Below, one piece after another: positions 9,973 to 21,500 of a stretch of 64,000 nt of DNA. The notes beneath the pieces are model-generated. The model was not told the DNA's origin, did no database searches, and saw only the letters and a program-made list of their open reading frames with translations. The stretch is from Botrytis cinerea B05.10. Lineage: Eukaryota; Ascomycota; Leotiomycetes; Helotiales; Sclerotiniaceae. Numbering within the stretch: the first letter of the stretch is position 1; every line of letters begins with the position of its first letter. Made by a program: the position numbers and the translations under genes. The stretch spans positions 1,364,001 through 1,428,000 of the forward strand of contig NC_037316.1 in NCBI RefSeq assembly GCF_000143535.2, written 5' to 3'.

Positions 9973-11488
9973 AGCAGTTGAGGAGCAAAGGAAAAAAGAA
10001 CAGGTTGGAAAATGCTTGATAATGCTTGAGTCTAACTCCGTGTCGGTGCAATTGACATGACGGGATCCCAAAAGAGTAAATTTCTCGAAATTCCATCGAC
10101 TCTCCCAAAGAAGAAGAATATGCAATGGTCAGTGGTCCATGTTCCATGTTCCATGTTCCATACCACACAGGGAAAGAAAGTCTTCCGAACGATTGGGATA
10201 ATCATTGCATTCTGTTGCGGATCCATCAAGCCAATATGTGAAACATTTCATCTGGATGTCTCGTGTCGGAAATCGTTCATTCAGATACATACACATACAC
10301 ATCCACATACACATACTCATACTCACCACCCACACCACTTTACCAAGCAAGCGTGGCAAGAGTTACTTTTTATAGAACCATCCAAGGCGATCTCATCACA
10401 TAACATCACGTCAGATACCCAAACACCATTCATTTGTATGCGTTATTTAATCGGCCTTCTCTTCTCCATTCAGCTTGATGGCAAAATGGAATCGTCTAGA
10501 TACGATTTCTTCCCTGATAAAATGAAGGTTTCCACATATATGTTTCGCACGACCAATCTAGGAAACCGGTAGATGAAGGATTTGTGATGGAATTCGCGAC
10601 GTCGTATATCACAAATGGAAAAATAAAAGGGGGATAAAGATTCTTCCCCCGAAATTTGATGTGTGTGCATGCGCGCTTCGTGGGGTGACTGACTACTGGA
10701 GCTGGTGTAGAGTAGAGGTGTACATACATCAACGTCGAAAAAAAAATAAGCCTCGAACAACGAAAATGTCGGAGCAGAACGGAAGTGTGAACCTTGTAGT
10801 GTACATTAACGATTAGTCAAAATCCCTTTCGGGTCCTGGAAATCCTTGCTGTCCCCTTGCATAAACTGGGGTTGGGAGAAAAGGTGGGAAGAGGGAAGGG
10901 TCCTCACAAGGCTGCTTCTTTACTCTTTTGGGGGTAGATCGGGCTCGGTCCTGGAAGCGAAAGACAATGTATGTATGAAGTGGTGAAAGTTGGGTTCGAC
11001 GTCAAGTGGAATCGAGAGGGGTCATTTGGTCAAAAAAATCCCCCTTACTTTTCAACAATTCGTGAATGTTTAGCTGGTTGTGGGAATTATGCTGTGAGAA
11101 TAAGATGGGGTGGGATGGGATGGGATGGGATGAGATTGATATGACGGTCTATATGTTTGTAGTCGGAGGGGGATGAACTTTGAAACTCAATGCAAGGTAG
11201 TTAGTGTATGTGAAGTATTCCAGACAGGAAGATTCCACTCATCCATTCAATCTACTCTTCGAAGAACAGCTATCTATGTCAAAACTAACTACATACCTAA
11301 TACGACAATCCTCATTCGCCATTAACATCCGACTCAATATCGTCCGGGAAGGTCCAGACGGGAAAAGATATCCACAACCCGCTCCCCGTTTAGCGGGTCG
11401 TATTGAATAAACATCAACCAGCTAGCTGATTTTCACACCCAAATCCTCATCTTCATCTCAACACTTAGCATGTGTTCCCCTGCGATCC

Positions 11489-11508
11489 CGTCCGATGTTC
11501 TTCGGACG
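11489..11508. promoter_or_regulatory. CCG-N8-CGG inverted repeat upstream of malic enzyme
   Basis: CGTCCGA and TCGGACG form a perfect 7 bp inverted repeat around a 6 bp spacer, about 265 bp upstream of the malic enzyme ATG. It contains TCCG-N8-CGGA, a shape typical of Zn2Cys6 dimer sites, including those described for the acetate regulator FacB. The regulator is not known; this is inference from shape and position. Confidence 0.35.
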
Positions 11509-11772
11509 ATTAGTGAAACCCCAACGAAACTACCAGCATGCTGTTACAAATTTTCTTCTTCTGAAAGCTCACGCGCTGCGAGTCTCCAGATCCCAGTTCT
11601 TCATCATGGAATAACCTCCGTGTCCATCGAAAAGGTGCCCACTTAAATGTATTGCGAACGACCGTGTCGTCCCATCAAATATATCAATGATGAACATTCT
11701 CCCACGAGATTTTTTTTCCTTCCCTTTTAAATTCGTCGCGCTACCGTAGAGTCTAGGAAACTTTATTTTCAA

Positions 11773-14087
11773 ATGGCTTCTTCTTATAACTACAGCACAT
11801 CCAGTTCTGAAGTCGGAACTCCATACACTCCTAGATCTTCTTCTCCTACTTATTCCGTCGCAAGTCGTTCTTCTTCTACCACTATCAGTAAACGCATTTC
11901 CATTTCTACAAGTCGGAGAAATACAGCTATGAATCCTATAGGTGGCATTGACATTGCTGCCATTGAAGCAGCCATGAAGCAGTCTTCTCTTGACCACCTC
12001 AAAGGTTATAGTCAGACGAATTATCCCACGGTCACTCAATCCAATGATACCGAATACATCTCCCAAGAATCCGCCCAGGGATATCAGGTTCTTCGTGAGC
12101 CTGCATGGAATAAAGGTACATTCTCATCTTCTCTCTCTCTCGCATTTCCAACCCCTCAAATTTCTGATTCGCAAAAAGGTACCTCCTTTACTCCCGAAGA
12201 CAGAGTCAACAAAAACCTTACTGGTCTCATCCCTCACGTCCTAGAGAGCCTCGAAACCCAATGTATCCGCGCCATGAGAATGATCAATAGTCGCACTACC
12301 CCCATCGATAAATACCTCTACCTCTCCAACATCAAAGCCCAAAACACAGATCTCTTCTACCGTCTCTTGATCGATAATATCGCTACCCTCATGCCCCTCG
12401 TCTATACCCCCACCATCGGTGATGTCTGTCTCCAATACTCCACTCTATATACCCGTCCAGAAGCATTATATATTTCCATCAAACAACGTAAATCCATGAC
12501 TACCATCCTCAGAAATTGGCCATATCCAAATCCTTCGATTTGCGTCGTGACAGATGGATCACGCATTCTGGGTCTTGGCGATCTCGGTGTTAACGGTGTT
12601 GGAATCTCGGTTCGTAGCCTGCCCCCTTTTCCCCTCAAAGAATAAAAAACATCTCCTCCCCTCCCTCTCAAACCTCAACCCTCCCTTGCCCCCTCCCCCT
12701 TCTTCCTCTCAAATCCTAACCCCCTCCCAGATCGGCAAGCTAGCCCTCTACACCGGCGCCGCCGGAATCCACCCCTCCCAAACCCTCCCCATCGTCCTCG
12801 ACTGCGGAACCGCCAACGAAGAAAATCTCCGCGACCCCCTCTACCTCGGTCTCCGCATGAAGCGTCCAGGCCCCGAAATCGAACAGCAATTCATGGATGA
12901 ATTCATGGCTGCCGTCAAGGAAGTCTACCCCGACATGCTCGTGCAATTCGAAGATTTCGAATCCGAAAAGGCCTTCAAGTATCTCGATCGTTACAAGAAG
13001 GAAAAAATGTTTAATGATGATATTCAGGGTACTGGAGCGGTGGTGTTAGCTGGGTATGTGTTTTTTGTTTTGCGTTTTAATTTCTCCTCCCCCCCCCCCC
13101 CCCTTTTAGGAAATGATATCGTTTCTCCCAAATTTCCACTTTTTTACTCTTCATTTTTCATTCTAAATCTAACACACATCAATTAGCTACATCGGTGCAG
13201 TCAATCTCTCCGGAGTCCCCATCGAAGATCAACGCCTGGTCTTCATGGGCGCCGGCTCCGCCGGCGTCGGCGTCGCAAAACAAGTCATGGAATACTACAC
13301 CCGACGCGGCCTCAGCGAAAAAGACGCCCGCGACAAATTCTGGCTCGTCGACACCAAAGGACTCGTGACCACCGACCGCGGCGACAAATTAGCCGCACAC
13401 AAGAAAATCTTCGCCCGAGATGACAATCATGGCCATCAATTTGCGACGCTGGAAGAAGTCATCGAGTATGTGAAACCGACGGCGTTGATCGGGCTAACGG
13501 CTACTTTTGGCGTCTTTACGGAATCGGTGGTGAGAGCGTTGAAAGGGAGTGTGGATGCGGGCGGGTTGGGTCGCAGACCCATTCTCTTCCCGCTCAGCAA
13601 TCCCCTCACGAAAGCAGAATGTACATTCGAACAAGCCATTACCTGGACAGAGGGAACGGTAATTTTCGCCTCGGGCTCCCCCTTCTCGCCCGTCACGATC
13701 AAGCATTCCGATTCTTCATCGTCGTCGTCGTCGGAAAATTCCACGACCTATTATCCCAATCAGGGAAATAACGTCTACGTATTCCCGGGATTGGGACTCG
13801 GAGCGATTTTGGCAAAGGCGTCGAGAGTCACCGATGCCATGGTGTATCAGAGCGCGGAAGCGCTGTCGGGATGTTTGAATCGCGAGGAGTTGATGATGGG
13901 GCTTATTTATCCGAAGATTGGCAGGGTGCGAGATGCGAGTGTGGTGGTTGCGAGGGAGGTGATGAAGGCGGCGAGGAGGGAGGGCGTCAGTGGGTTGAGT
14001 GAGGAGTGTTGGGCTGTGTGGGAGGAGTGGGGTGATGTGGCGTTGGAGAATTGGATTAAGAAACAGGTTTATGATCCAAGGTGGTAG
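11773..14087 (+). CDS. malic enzyme (malate oxidoreductase, decarboxylating)
   Basis: Four exons, 11773-12115, 12179-12609, 12731-13053 and 13187-14087, give 665 residues, close to the 669 of yeast Mae1. The enzyme converts malate to pyruvate and CO2 with NAD(P)+. Visible family motifs are NKGTSFTPEDR, PLVYTPTIGDVC, RILGLGDLGVNGVGI, IGKLALYTGAAGI, VLDCGTANEENLRDPLY, FNDDIQGTGAVVLAGY (metal and substrate site) and the second dinucleotide site FMGAGSAGVGVA. The first intron is 63 bp, a multiple of three and without an in-frame stop; family continuity across NKG|TSFTPEDR shows it should be removed. The N-terminal 55 residues are Ser-rich and basic with no clear presequence, so mitochondrial or cytosolic location is open. 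A Ser-rich insert (HSDSSSSSSSENS) sits near the C-terminal third. NAD versus NADP preference cannot be decided by eye. Confidence 0.95.
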
Positions 14088-16908
14088 AGGGAGTGTCTGA
14101 GTAATTGAGAGGGTTGGGTAGGAGAAGATTTTTTTTTGATTTTTTTTTCGTTGCTGCCTTTTTTTTTGCTTTCGAAAACTGGCTGGCTGGCATGCTGGAG
14201 CAAGATACCATGACTTTTTAATGCGATTTTTCTGCTTTTCATAGTTAGTTATATGGATACGCTATGATAATAGGGGTAGTAATAAACACTACAATTTTAA
14301 AGCCTTACGTTGGTAGTAGATATCTGAATGGATCGAATAAGAAAGAAGAAATATTATGAATACAAAGCATACGTGAATGACCGGTTCAGTTCTAGAAAGT
14401 TCAATTGATACTCTGGATACTCGTGATAATTATCCACCACAACAGCACCTTACCTATTTTCATTTTCATTCTTCGACTCTTCCTTTCTCTCTTTCACTTA
14501 CCAAGTTCCACGACAAACTCCATATAATAATACATCATATCATATCACATCACATCACATCACATAGTAACCCCAAGTTCAACTCAAGACACGAAAGTAA
14601 ATCAACATCTCAAATCCATCCCTTGATTTAGACTTCCAACCAATTATCCTGCTTGCGAGGCGGAGATACAGGCTAGGAAATACAAGGGAATTCCTCCATC
14701 ATCAACGGTATATCATATAGTACTCTATACGTAGTGAAGATGTATGGATTGGATTGGATTTACGGGTTGGATATGTATCATGATATGTATATACAGCGGT
14801 GAAACAAATACGAGATTGTTTGTTGTAATACTATACGATACGCAGTGGAGATATACGAAATATACGTACATGTTGTAGACAAATCAGATACGTATACCCA
14901 GACCTACAACAAAAAAATTTATTCTAATAGTGAATGTAGTGTAGATATATACACGCAATAGACGTAAGTGCTACACACACCACGGTAAGCATATTGAGGT
15001 ATGCAATAAGCAAGAGCTAGTATGTTCCGATACTATACGTAACAGACGTACGTACTAGAGGCATACCACGGTGCGTATCCCTAGATATGCAACAAAACAT
15101 ATCCCCAATACCGATTTGATCAAACAGCCCCACCCGACTTCAAAGGGAGGGAAGAGGGAAGAGAATGCGAGTCTGGAGTATGATATCGATTGATTGAGGA
15201 GTAGATGGTAATGGAGTAGATATATATATTGTATTACCATATATATTTATAGGCAACGAAGCAGTGAATACACGATAGGAAAAGGCCAAAACATTGACTG
15301 GGGAAAAAAAAGAACTTTCTATGCTGTAATGTAAATACGACATATTATGTATACGGAACGAGACTATCGAAAAATAAAACTATGGTAGAGGAACGAAAAG
15401 TATGGAATTGATATCTTCATTTTTACCAGCACTAGAGAATACAAAAATCATGGGTAACTTCTAGTGCGATTTGAAGAATGTATGGCTGTGAACTTTCAGT
15501 AGTGTGTATATATGTTTGATTTAGAGAACTCGAGAACCTATTCAGAATGATAGGAGGATGAGATGATAGTTTCTGTGTGGATGTATAGCCTGGTGAGCTT
15601 CGCGACTAAGGAGAAGATATTGAGCAATGAATGTAAAGACGGAAGTAGGGAAGGGTTTGAAGACCCCGAGTGAAGGATAAATTGGAAATGGGAGGGAGAT
15701 GTTGAGTATGTAGTAAGAAGCAGGGGTTGAAGAAGGTAGAGGGATAAAGTATGTAAGCATGTATATCATACATACTGTTACAAGTACATCATAAACATAA
15801 ATAACTGAGCAGGGCAAACGCGGAAAACAGAAAATATACCAGAAAATCCAAAAATATTAAACCCGAGTATAAAATGAAATCTAGCCAATTTTGCAAAGAA
15901 ACCAGCAATACACAGTGAGCCTTCAACCTACGTCGACACAGCGATGCCGCAAAAATCGGTGTGCATTTCCTTGTTGGTGGCGCTCTGCATAGAAGATATG
16001 TAAAGTCCGCAGATATTTTGGGCTTATGAATACGACCACGTGTGAAAAGTGTATGCGAATAGGCAACTAAGAAATTATGATTATTTCGAAATCTTACAGT
16101 TGGTTGTTAAATCTGACTCTAGATATAATGATGATATCGAATCATTTTTCGGTTGTTTATTCTGACAGCCGGAAAAACAATATTTGTTCCCAGAGGGTTG
16201 GTTCCGCGATTTTCGTCTAATTGATGTTGAAGTACGTATGTATATCCGGCTGCCGAGGATTGAAAACTTCATGCGATGGCGATACCGAATGCGAGTATCC
16301 TAGATGTATATGTTTGCAATGCATTTGCATTTGCATTGACTGTAGCCTAAAGTCAAAATGCGAGCGATGTTGAGCTATCACTGGGTGTAGTGACACAATC
16401 TAGACAATGGAAACAATTCAGATGTTGGTGTTGTTCTGTGTTGGAAGCACATATCTGGAGGGGGAGATACATGCCTCGTAAGGATGCCCACCACGCATAC
16501 CCAACAAGGGCGAGGTACATAAGACGGTGAAGAGAATACCACAACATCTGGAAGCTGACAATGTCGCCAGGGGGGAAAGAATGCGACAATGGTGAAACGA
16601 TGTGAAGGATGGATAAAATGATTACCTACCAAGTTCCAGTACGAGGTATGATTGGCCTGCATGGCTGTTTGATGATGTATGAGGAGTGAGTGGGAGACGA
16701 GGGAGAGAAAGTACCCAGGAGGTAAGATTTGCTTTGTTTCTGATGCACGCTTGAGGCGGGATGGTGGCTTCTTGGAAATAGGCAGCATCGATGGCATATA
16801 TATATGTCTTTCAAGGTTGTGAAAGACGTCAGCTGTGATCCGGATTGGGAAGAAGACGTGGGATAATAAAAGTGGAGTCGGTGTGAATCATGTGACAAGT
16901 AGACTTCA

Positions 16909-16951
16909 TGATGGGGGCAAGCCTCCAAACCCCCATGGCTCGCTGCGCTCG
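16909..16951 (-). repeat. 43 bp dispersed GC-rich element, copy B
   Basis: On the minus strand this reads CGAGCGCAGCGAGCCATGGG and continues into the same GGGGG...CCCCC half seen at 9281-9323, with three differences. The two copies face opposite ways 7.6 kb apart. Confidence 0.75.
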
Positions 16952-17518
16952 AAGATTTTCACTGTGGAGTGATATGTGCCTGGTCTTCGGGGTGTGTATG
17001 CTCAGGTAAGCTAGGTTCCATACACAATGCCATACACAATCATGATAATTCCCCATGACCACGTGGTTTCAGCATTCTCGTGTGTTTGTTTTTCCGGTCC
17101 TTGCATTTCATTTCGCCTTCCGTAGGCTCCAGTATTTGGAGAGAGAATGTTTTGTTTTTTTGTCTTGGTAGTGGAACGCGGCACGAAAGGAGAGAAAGAG
17201 GAGGGGGGGAAGGAAAGAAAAAAGGGATGGGAATAGAACGTCAACACAATAAATAAGACATGATACAAGATATGTATTTATGTGTGAACGAATCTGTTGA
17301 TATATTTATATATATGCGATACAATCTACCCAGTACCCAGTAAGGAGAAAAGGATCGACAGATTGAAAATCCGGGGAAAGGAAGCTATTCTATTACTCGT
17401 AGTACATGATCTCTTCTCTAGCTGCTCACGTGCCACCAATTACAATGCAGCTCCCGGTCACTAGGGAGCGACGCTCATAGGTTCTCAGCTGCGATGCCAC
17501 ACAGATCGCCAAGATAGC

Positions 17519-17608
17519 CTCGACCTCGAATTCGACCTTGACCTTGACCGTGATCTTGACCTTGACCTCGACGGGAGACATGAGGCATGAGACATGAGAC
17601 ATGAGACT
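17519..17608. repeat. GACCTT hexamer array followed by ACATGAG heptamers
   Basis: Imperfect tandem units around GACCTT(G/C) run from 17519 to about 17571. From 17577 there are several ACATGAG or GCATGAG copies. Both are simple tandem duplications in noncoding DNA. Confidence 0.7.
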
Positions 17609-17875
17609 ACAGCGAGATGGCGTTTGGATATTCTGACCTGCAGCTGTAGTCTTTGTTGACATCGACGCATGGCATGAATTTCCATCATCACGTTACCTCC
17701 CTCTCTAGACAACTTCTCACCCAGCACGTGAATTCTTCCTCGATTTCTCGATTGAATTGCCATCTACATTTGCTCATGGACGCGCACATGAATCATATCG
17801 ATGCATTCATGAGGTGTGTACATGTTACAATGTTCTCGTCCACCAAAACCAACGCAAACCCAACCCAACCCACAT

Positions 17876-17917
17876 TTTCCTTTTCCTTTTCCTTCTCCCT
17901 TTCCTTTTCCGCCCTCC
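17876..17917 (+). repeat. TTTTCC pyrimidine tract
   Basis: A run of TTTTCC-like units on the plus strand. It gives rise to open frames in several registers, none supported as a gene. Confidence 0.7.
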
Positions 17918-18586
17918 ACATGCATCGTCAGCCAATACCCGCCAATGTCCGCCCTCCACCTTTGCCGCATCGCTGGTGTCTTTGACATAATGGGTATTAC
18001 ATAAGCACTCTCCGCCAATCACCTCTCCGCTGTTCATTCCAGGCAACAATATTTGGGACGGCGAAGAGCTGTAGGCATCCGAATTCAATCAAATTCGCTC
18101 TCAGTTATCTACATGATTCATCAACCAGAACCTTGGGTTGGGGAATTGATGAAGTTACGGGGTGACCGAAGTACCTTGGTATCCTTTGCACCTTATCATC
18201 CAAGCTGCTCCGTTGGTTTTATCTGCACGCTGGCCTGTTTTCCTTCTTTTTGCTTCATATACACACACGATCACATCATCTCATACAATAATACGGTTTG
18301 CTTCTATTGCTGCTTCTCTCATCGTATTCCTGTGTTAATTCACATCTCATAATCGAGGGGTTGCGTGTTGGTACTCCACTTTCCATCGCTGTTTATCCAT
18401 TACCCGCCGCCGTCTGATGATCTGAACAACTCAAAAAACCCACAGTCAACATCACATCTACAACCACCACCGCAACCACACCGACAACTCTGATCATACC
18501 CACGACACCAAGCCATCCATTCTAGACACTACATACCACAACACTCATTCGAAGCACCACACAATACCACACCCCTTCCATCCATC

Positions 18587-21500
18587 ATGGATCAATACTT
18601 TACAAATCCAATGCCTCTTCAGAGGAGGCTAACCAAAATCTATACCGATACCAAAAACATCTATGATTTCATCAAAGAGCCCGTCAGAAATGTCGAAGAT
18701 CACGAACTTCAATTACTACATCGAAAATTACGTATTCAACAAAGCCGTTTGGTCTCGTGGGGTTTGGAATGGTCGGATCCTTCACAGTCACCTGATATCG
18801 ATGAATCGGTATCAAAGGCTGGTTTGTCTGAAATTGTCGGAAATGTGATGTCAACGATCAAGGAAATCTTGGCCGAAGCCGAACCATTATGGCAATCTTC
18901 CAAAAGGTCAACAGACGAGAGACCATCGGAAAAATCGGAAAAGAGTGCTTTGATTCAATGGGACAAAACGAGGTTTGAGGATTTGATTCGAGATTTAACC
19001 ATGTCCATTGATACTTTATATGATTTATCAAAAACACGTCAGACAGCAAGGACGGGTCTGCAAACCTCGGAAGCTTCAAGCTCCAAAGACAAATCTTCAG
19101 GATTCGAAGAACGACAATTTGAATCAACGAGAATGTCAGCACCACAACAAATAGACCCAGCAACATTGATCTGGACGGGGAATCAAATCATTGCGACGCG
19201 TGGTACGTCACGATCAATATCAAATAACACTTTGAGGCAGATAGTTTTGATGAGAAGGTCGGTCAATTCTTCGGATTTGAGGCAAGCCATTGATCAACCT
19301 CCCGATCCAATTCCGGTCTTGGTCGAATATGCCCCTTATGATCCTATTTATTCGGTTACTGGAATCACTCCATCGATGACTCGATTCGAAAAACTCTTTG
19401 CGGGGATTTCACAGTCTTATTATTCATCGGATCGATTGCCAGTTGGATTACTGCGTCTCATTGGATATTATGAAGATGCAGAGCATTCGAGATTTTGTTT
19501 ATTATTCTCTTTACCCACAAATTTTGGGCCGATGGACATTCAAAGCCCAACTTTACAGATGCCTATAATAAGTTCCTTGTCTGAGCTTTTGATAAGTCCT
19601 GCATTCGAACCCAACCTAGAGGTCAAGTACAGATTGGCCTACAACATAGCCAATGCTGTGTTTGATCTACACTCGAAAGGCATTGTTCATGGCAACCTAC
19701 TTCCTTCCAATGTTCTCTTCATTGAACACCCTACTCCACCACGTGCTTTTGATTTGACACAGATTAATATGCGACAATCGTATCTAGGCTCCTTTGATTT
19801 GTTTTCGGACACGGCTACGGATTCCGGTCCAAGTTTTGACTCGGTCAGTATGTTGTATAAGCATCCTCTGGATCCGAGAAGTACCAAATATACCAATCTA
19901 TCTCAAGAGAGCAAGTCCTTGGATTTATACAGTCTCGCGATGATCCTTATTGAAATTGGTCTATGGGGCTCTTTATCCGAATTATTTCCAAGGGCGTCTC
20001 AAGTCCCTTCAAATCCTACTGAGGTTCTCAAACGCCTCGCATCTAGGTGTGGAAACATCTATGTCAAAGCAGTGAAAGCATGTTTGAGTGCTCCTGAAGG
20101 AGAACTTTCACGAAAAGCAAGACCAGATGTTATGCATCAAAAAGTCTTTTGGCGTGTGTCGAAAGCACTCAATACTTGTTGTTCACTTGACGATGTTTCA
20201 GATGATGATAGTGAAAGAAGTGACGAGCCATCACTTGTACCTACACCTGTGAAGATTGAAGCCCCATCTTCATCTATCAAGGGATATCGTGAACGACGAG
20301 ATGCAAAGATTGATATTACTGCTCCTCAGGAACCAGAAATCAATTGGGGCGAGAAACCGATTCGTGAAAAATCCCCTCAAAAAGCTACTGTTGAGTGGCC
20401 AGAAAAGAAATCTTCTGGTGAGTTGATACCCTTTCAAATACCCTCTCATAAAATTTGTCATCTAACTTCTCTCGTCTCAGCCATTGAACCAATAAAGTCA
20501 AAACCCAAGCTCAAGACATTCCCCGCTATTCGGATTAGTCAGGAGCATATCAATTTGTGGCATACCAATATCATGCCACATGTCAACCACGTTCTTCGAA
20601 GTTTTTATAAGAAATATCCCGAATCGGTCGAAATTTCTCTCGAATCAGTTGGTGAATCATCTACGAAAACGAAACCTACCATCCTCGTCATATGTACAAG
20701 TGTCAACAAGGTTCGGAGTATACTGAAGAAGAGTCTTGTTTATGACAAAGCTACATATGGCTTGAAAGTTTGTCGTGGAAAGGTTGTGAGGGCGAGAAGT
20801 GGCGGTGTAAAGCGAAGTATGGCACACGGCGATGAACTTGAAGCGAAGAATACAGAACATCAAGAGCGTCCAAAGAATGGTGCTAGTATGGGGGCATTTA
20901 TCAATGATCATCATCTTCCACCTGTGTCCTTCGGAGGTCTCGTTACAGTCGATAACAAACCTTATGGAATGTCTGTTCATCATATGTTGGATGATCCTTC
21001 TGATAACGAAGATGAAGAACAAGTTCAGCCATCAAAACCAATTCTTCGCTCTTCAGCTCGTCCTCAAGCCCTTCCTCAATACCTCGAAATGCCAGATTTA
21101 ACACACTCGGATACATCCTACTACTCGAGTGGTGATGAAGAATACAATTATAGTTTTACAGATTACTCATCTTCTGGTTCATCATTTGATTCCGATTCAT
21201 CCCCTTATGCATCAGAAGATGAAGATGATTCCGATGGCGAATTTCCTACTCTCGAACCAGGAGATATCCCTCCTATCCCTGTCTCTTCTTCAAACGTTCA
21301 CAATTATCCAATCACCCAACCAGCTATCGATGACATCGATCCAGATTTTTACCCTGATCCCGAAACTAGAGATGAGGATCATTTAGATTCATGTTTATTG
21401 GGTAGTGTCTATACGAGTTCTGGAATCCGTCGATTAGCTCATGAAAACATCACTCATGAAATTGATTGGTGCCTTTTCAAATTTGAAGAACATCGTCTAC

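Larger units (their letters stand above)
7890..11772. other. gene-poor, repeat-rich spacer
   Basis: No convincing gene was found. Contents are a very AT-rich tract (about 8450-8740), a GC-rich 43 bp hairpin-like element (9281-9323), an 11-copy heptamer array (9461-9537), a GAA-rich purine tract (9924-9972), a CATGTTC-type repeat (10135-10162), CACATA and TGGGA runs, and an inverted repeat near 11.5 kb upstream of the malic enzyme gene. The small frames inside are built on these repeats or are isolated and are not supported as genes. Confidence 0.55.
14088..18586. other. gene-poor spacer and leader of the HeLo-like/kinase/protease gene
   Basis: No gene was recognised in 4.5 kb. It holds CACAT repeats near 14535, a second copy of the 43 bp element (16909-16951), a GACCTT array (17519-17571) followed by ACATGAG repeats, and a pyrimidine tract (17876-17917). 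The last 250 bp or so are G-poor and rich in CCACA and ACACC, as expected of a fungal 5' leader. Several open frames up to about 140 codons are low-complexity or lack support. Confidence 0.5.

Noticed and set aside
10057..10572. 171-codon open frame
   Set aside because: It runs through CATGTTC and CACATA repeats, has no domain and no support on splice or composition grounds.
12610..12730. Continuous alternative frame across the second malic enzyme intron
   Set aside because: GT/AG borders with a CTAAC branch site restore GVGIS-IGKLALYTGAAG, a family motif; the alternative frame gives low-complexity sequence.
17653..18352. Several overlapping open frames on both strands
   Set aside because: They arise from a TTTTCC tract that is open in several registers.
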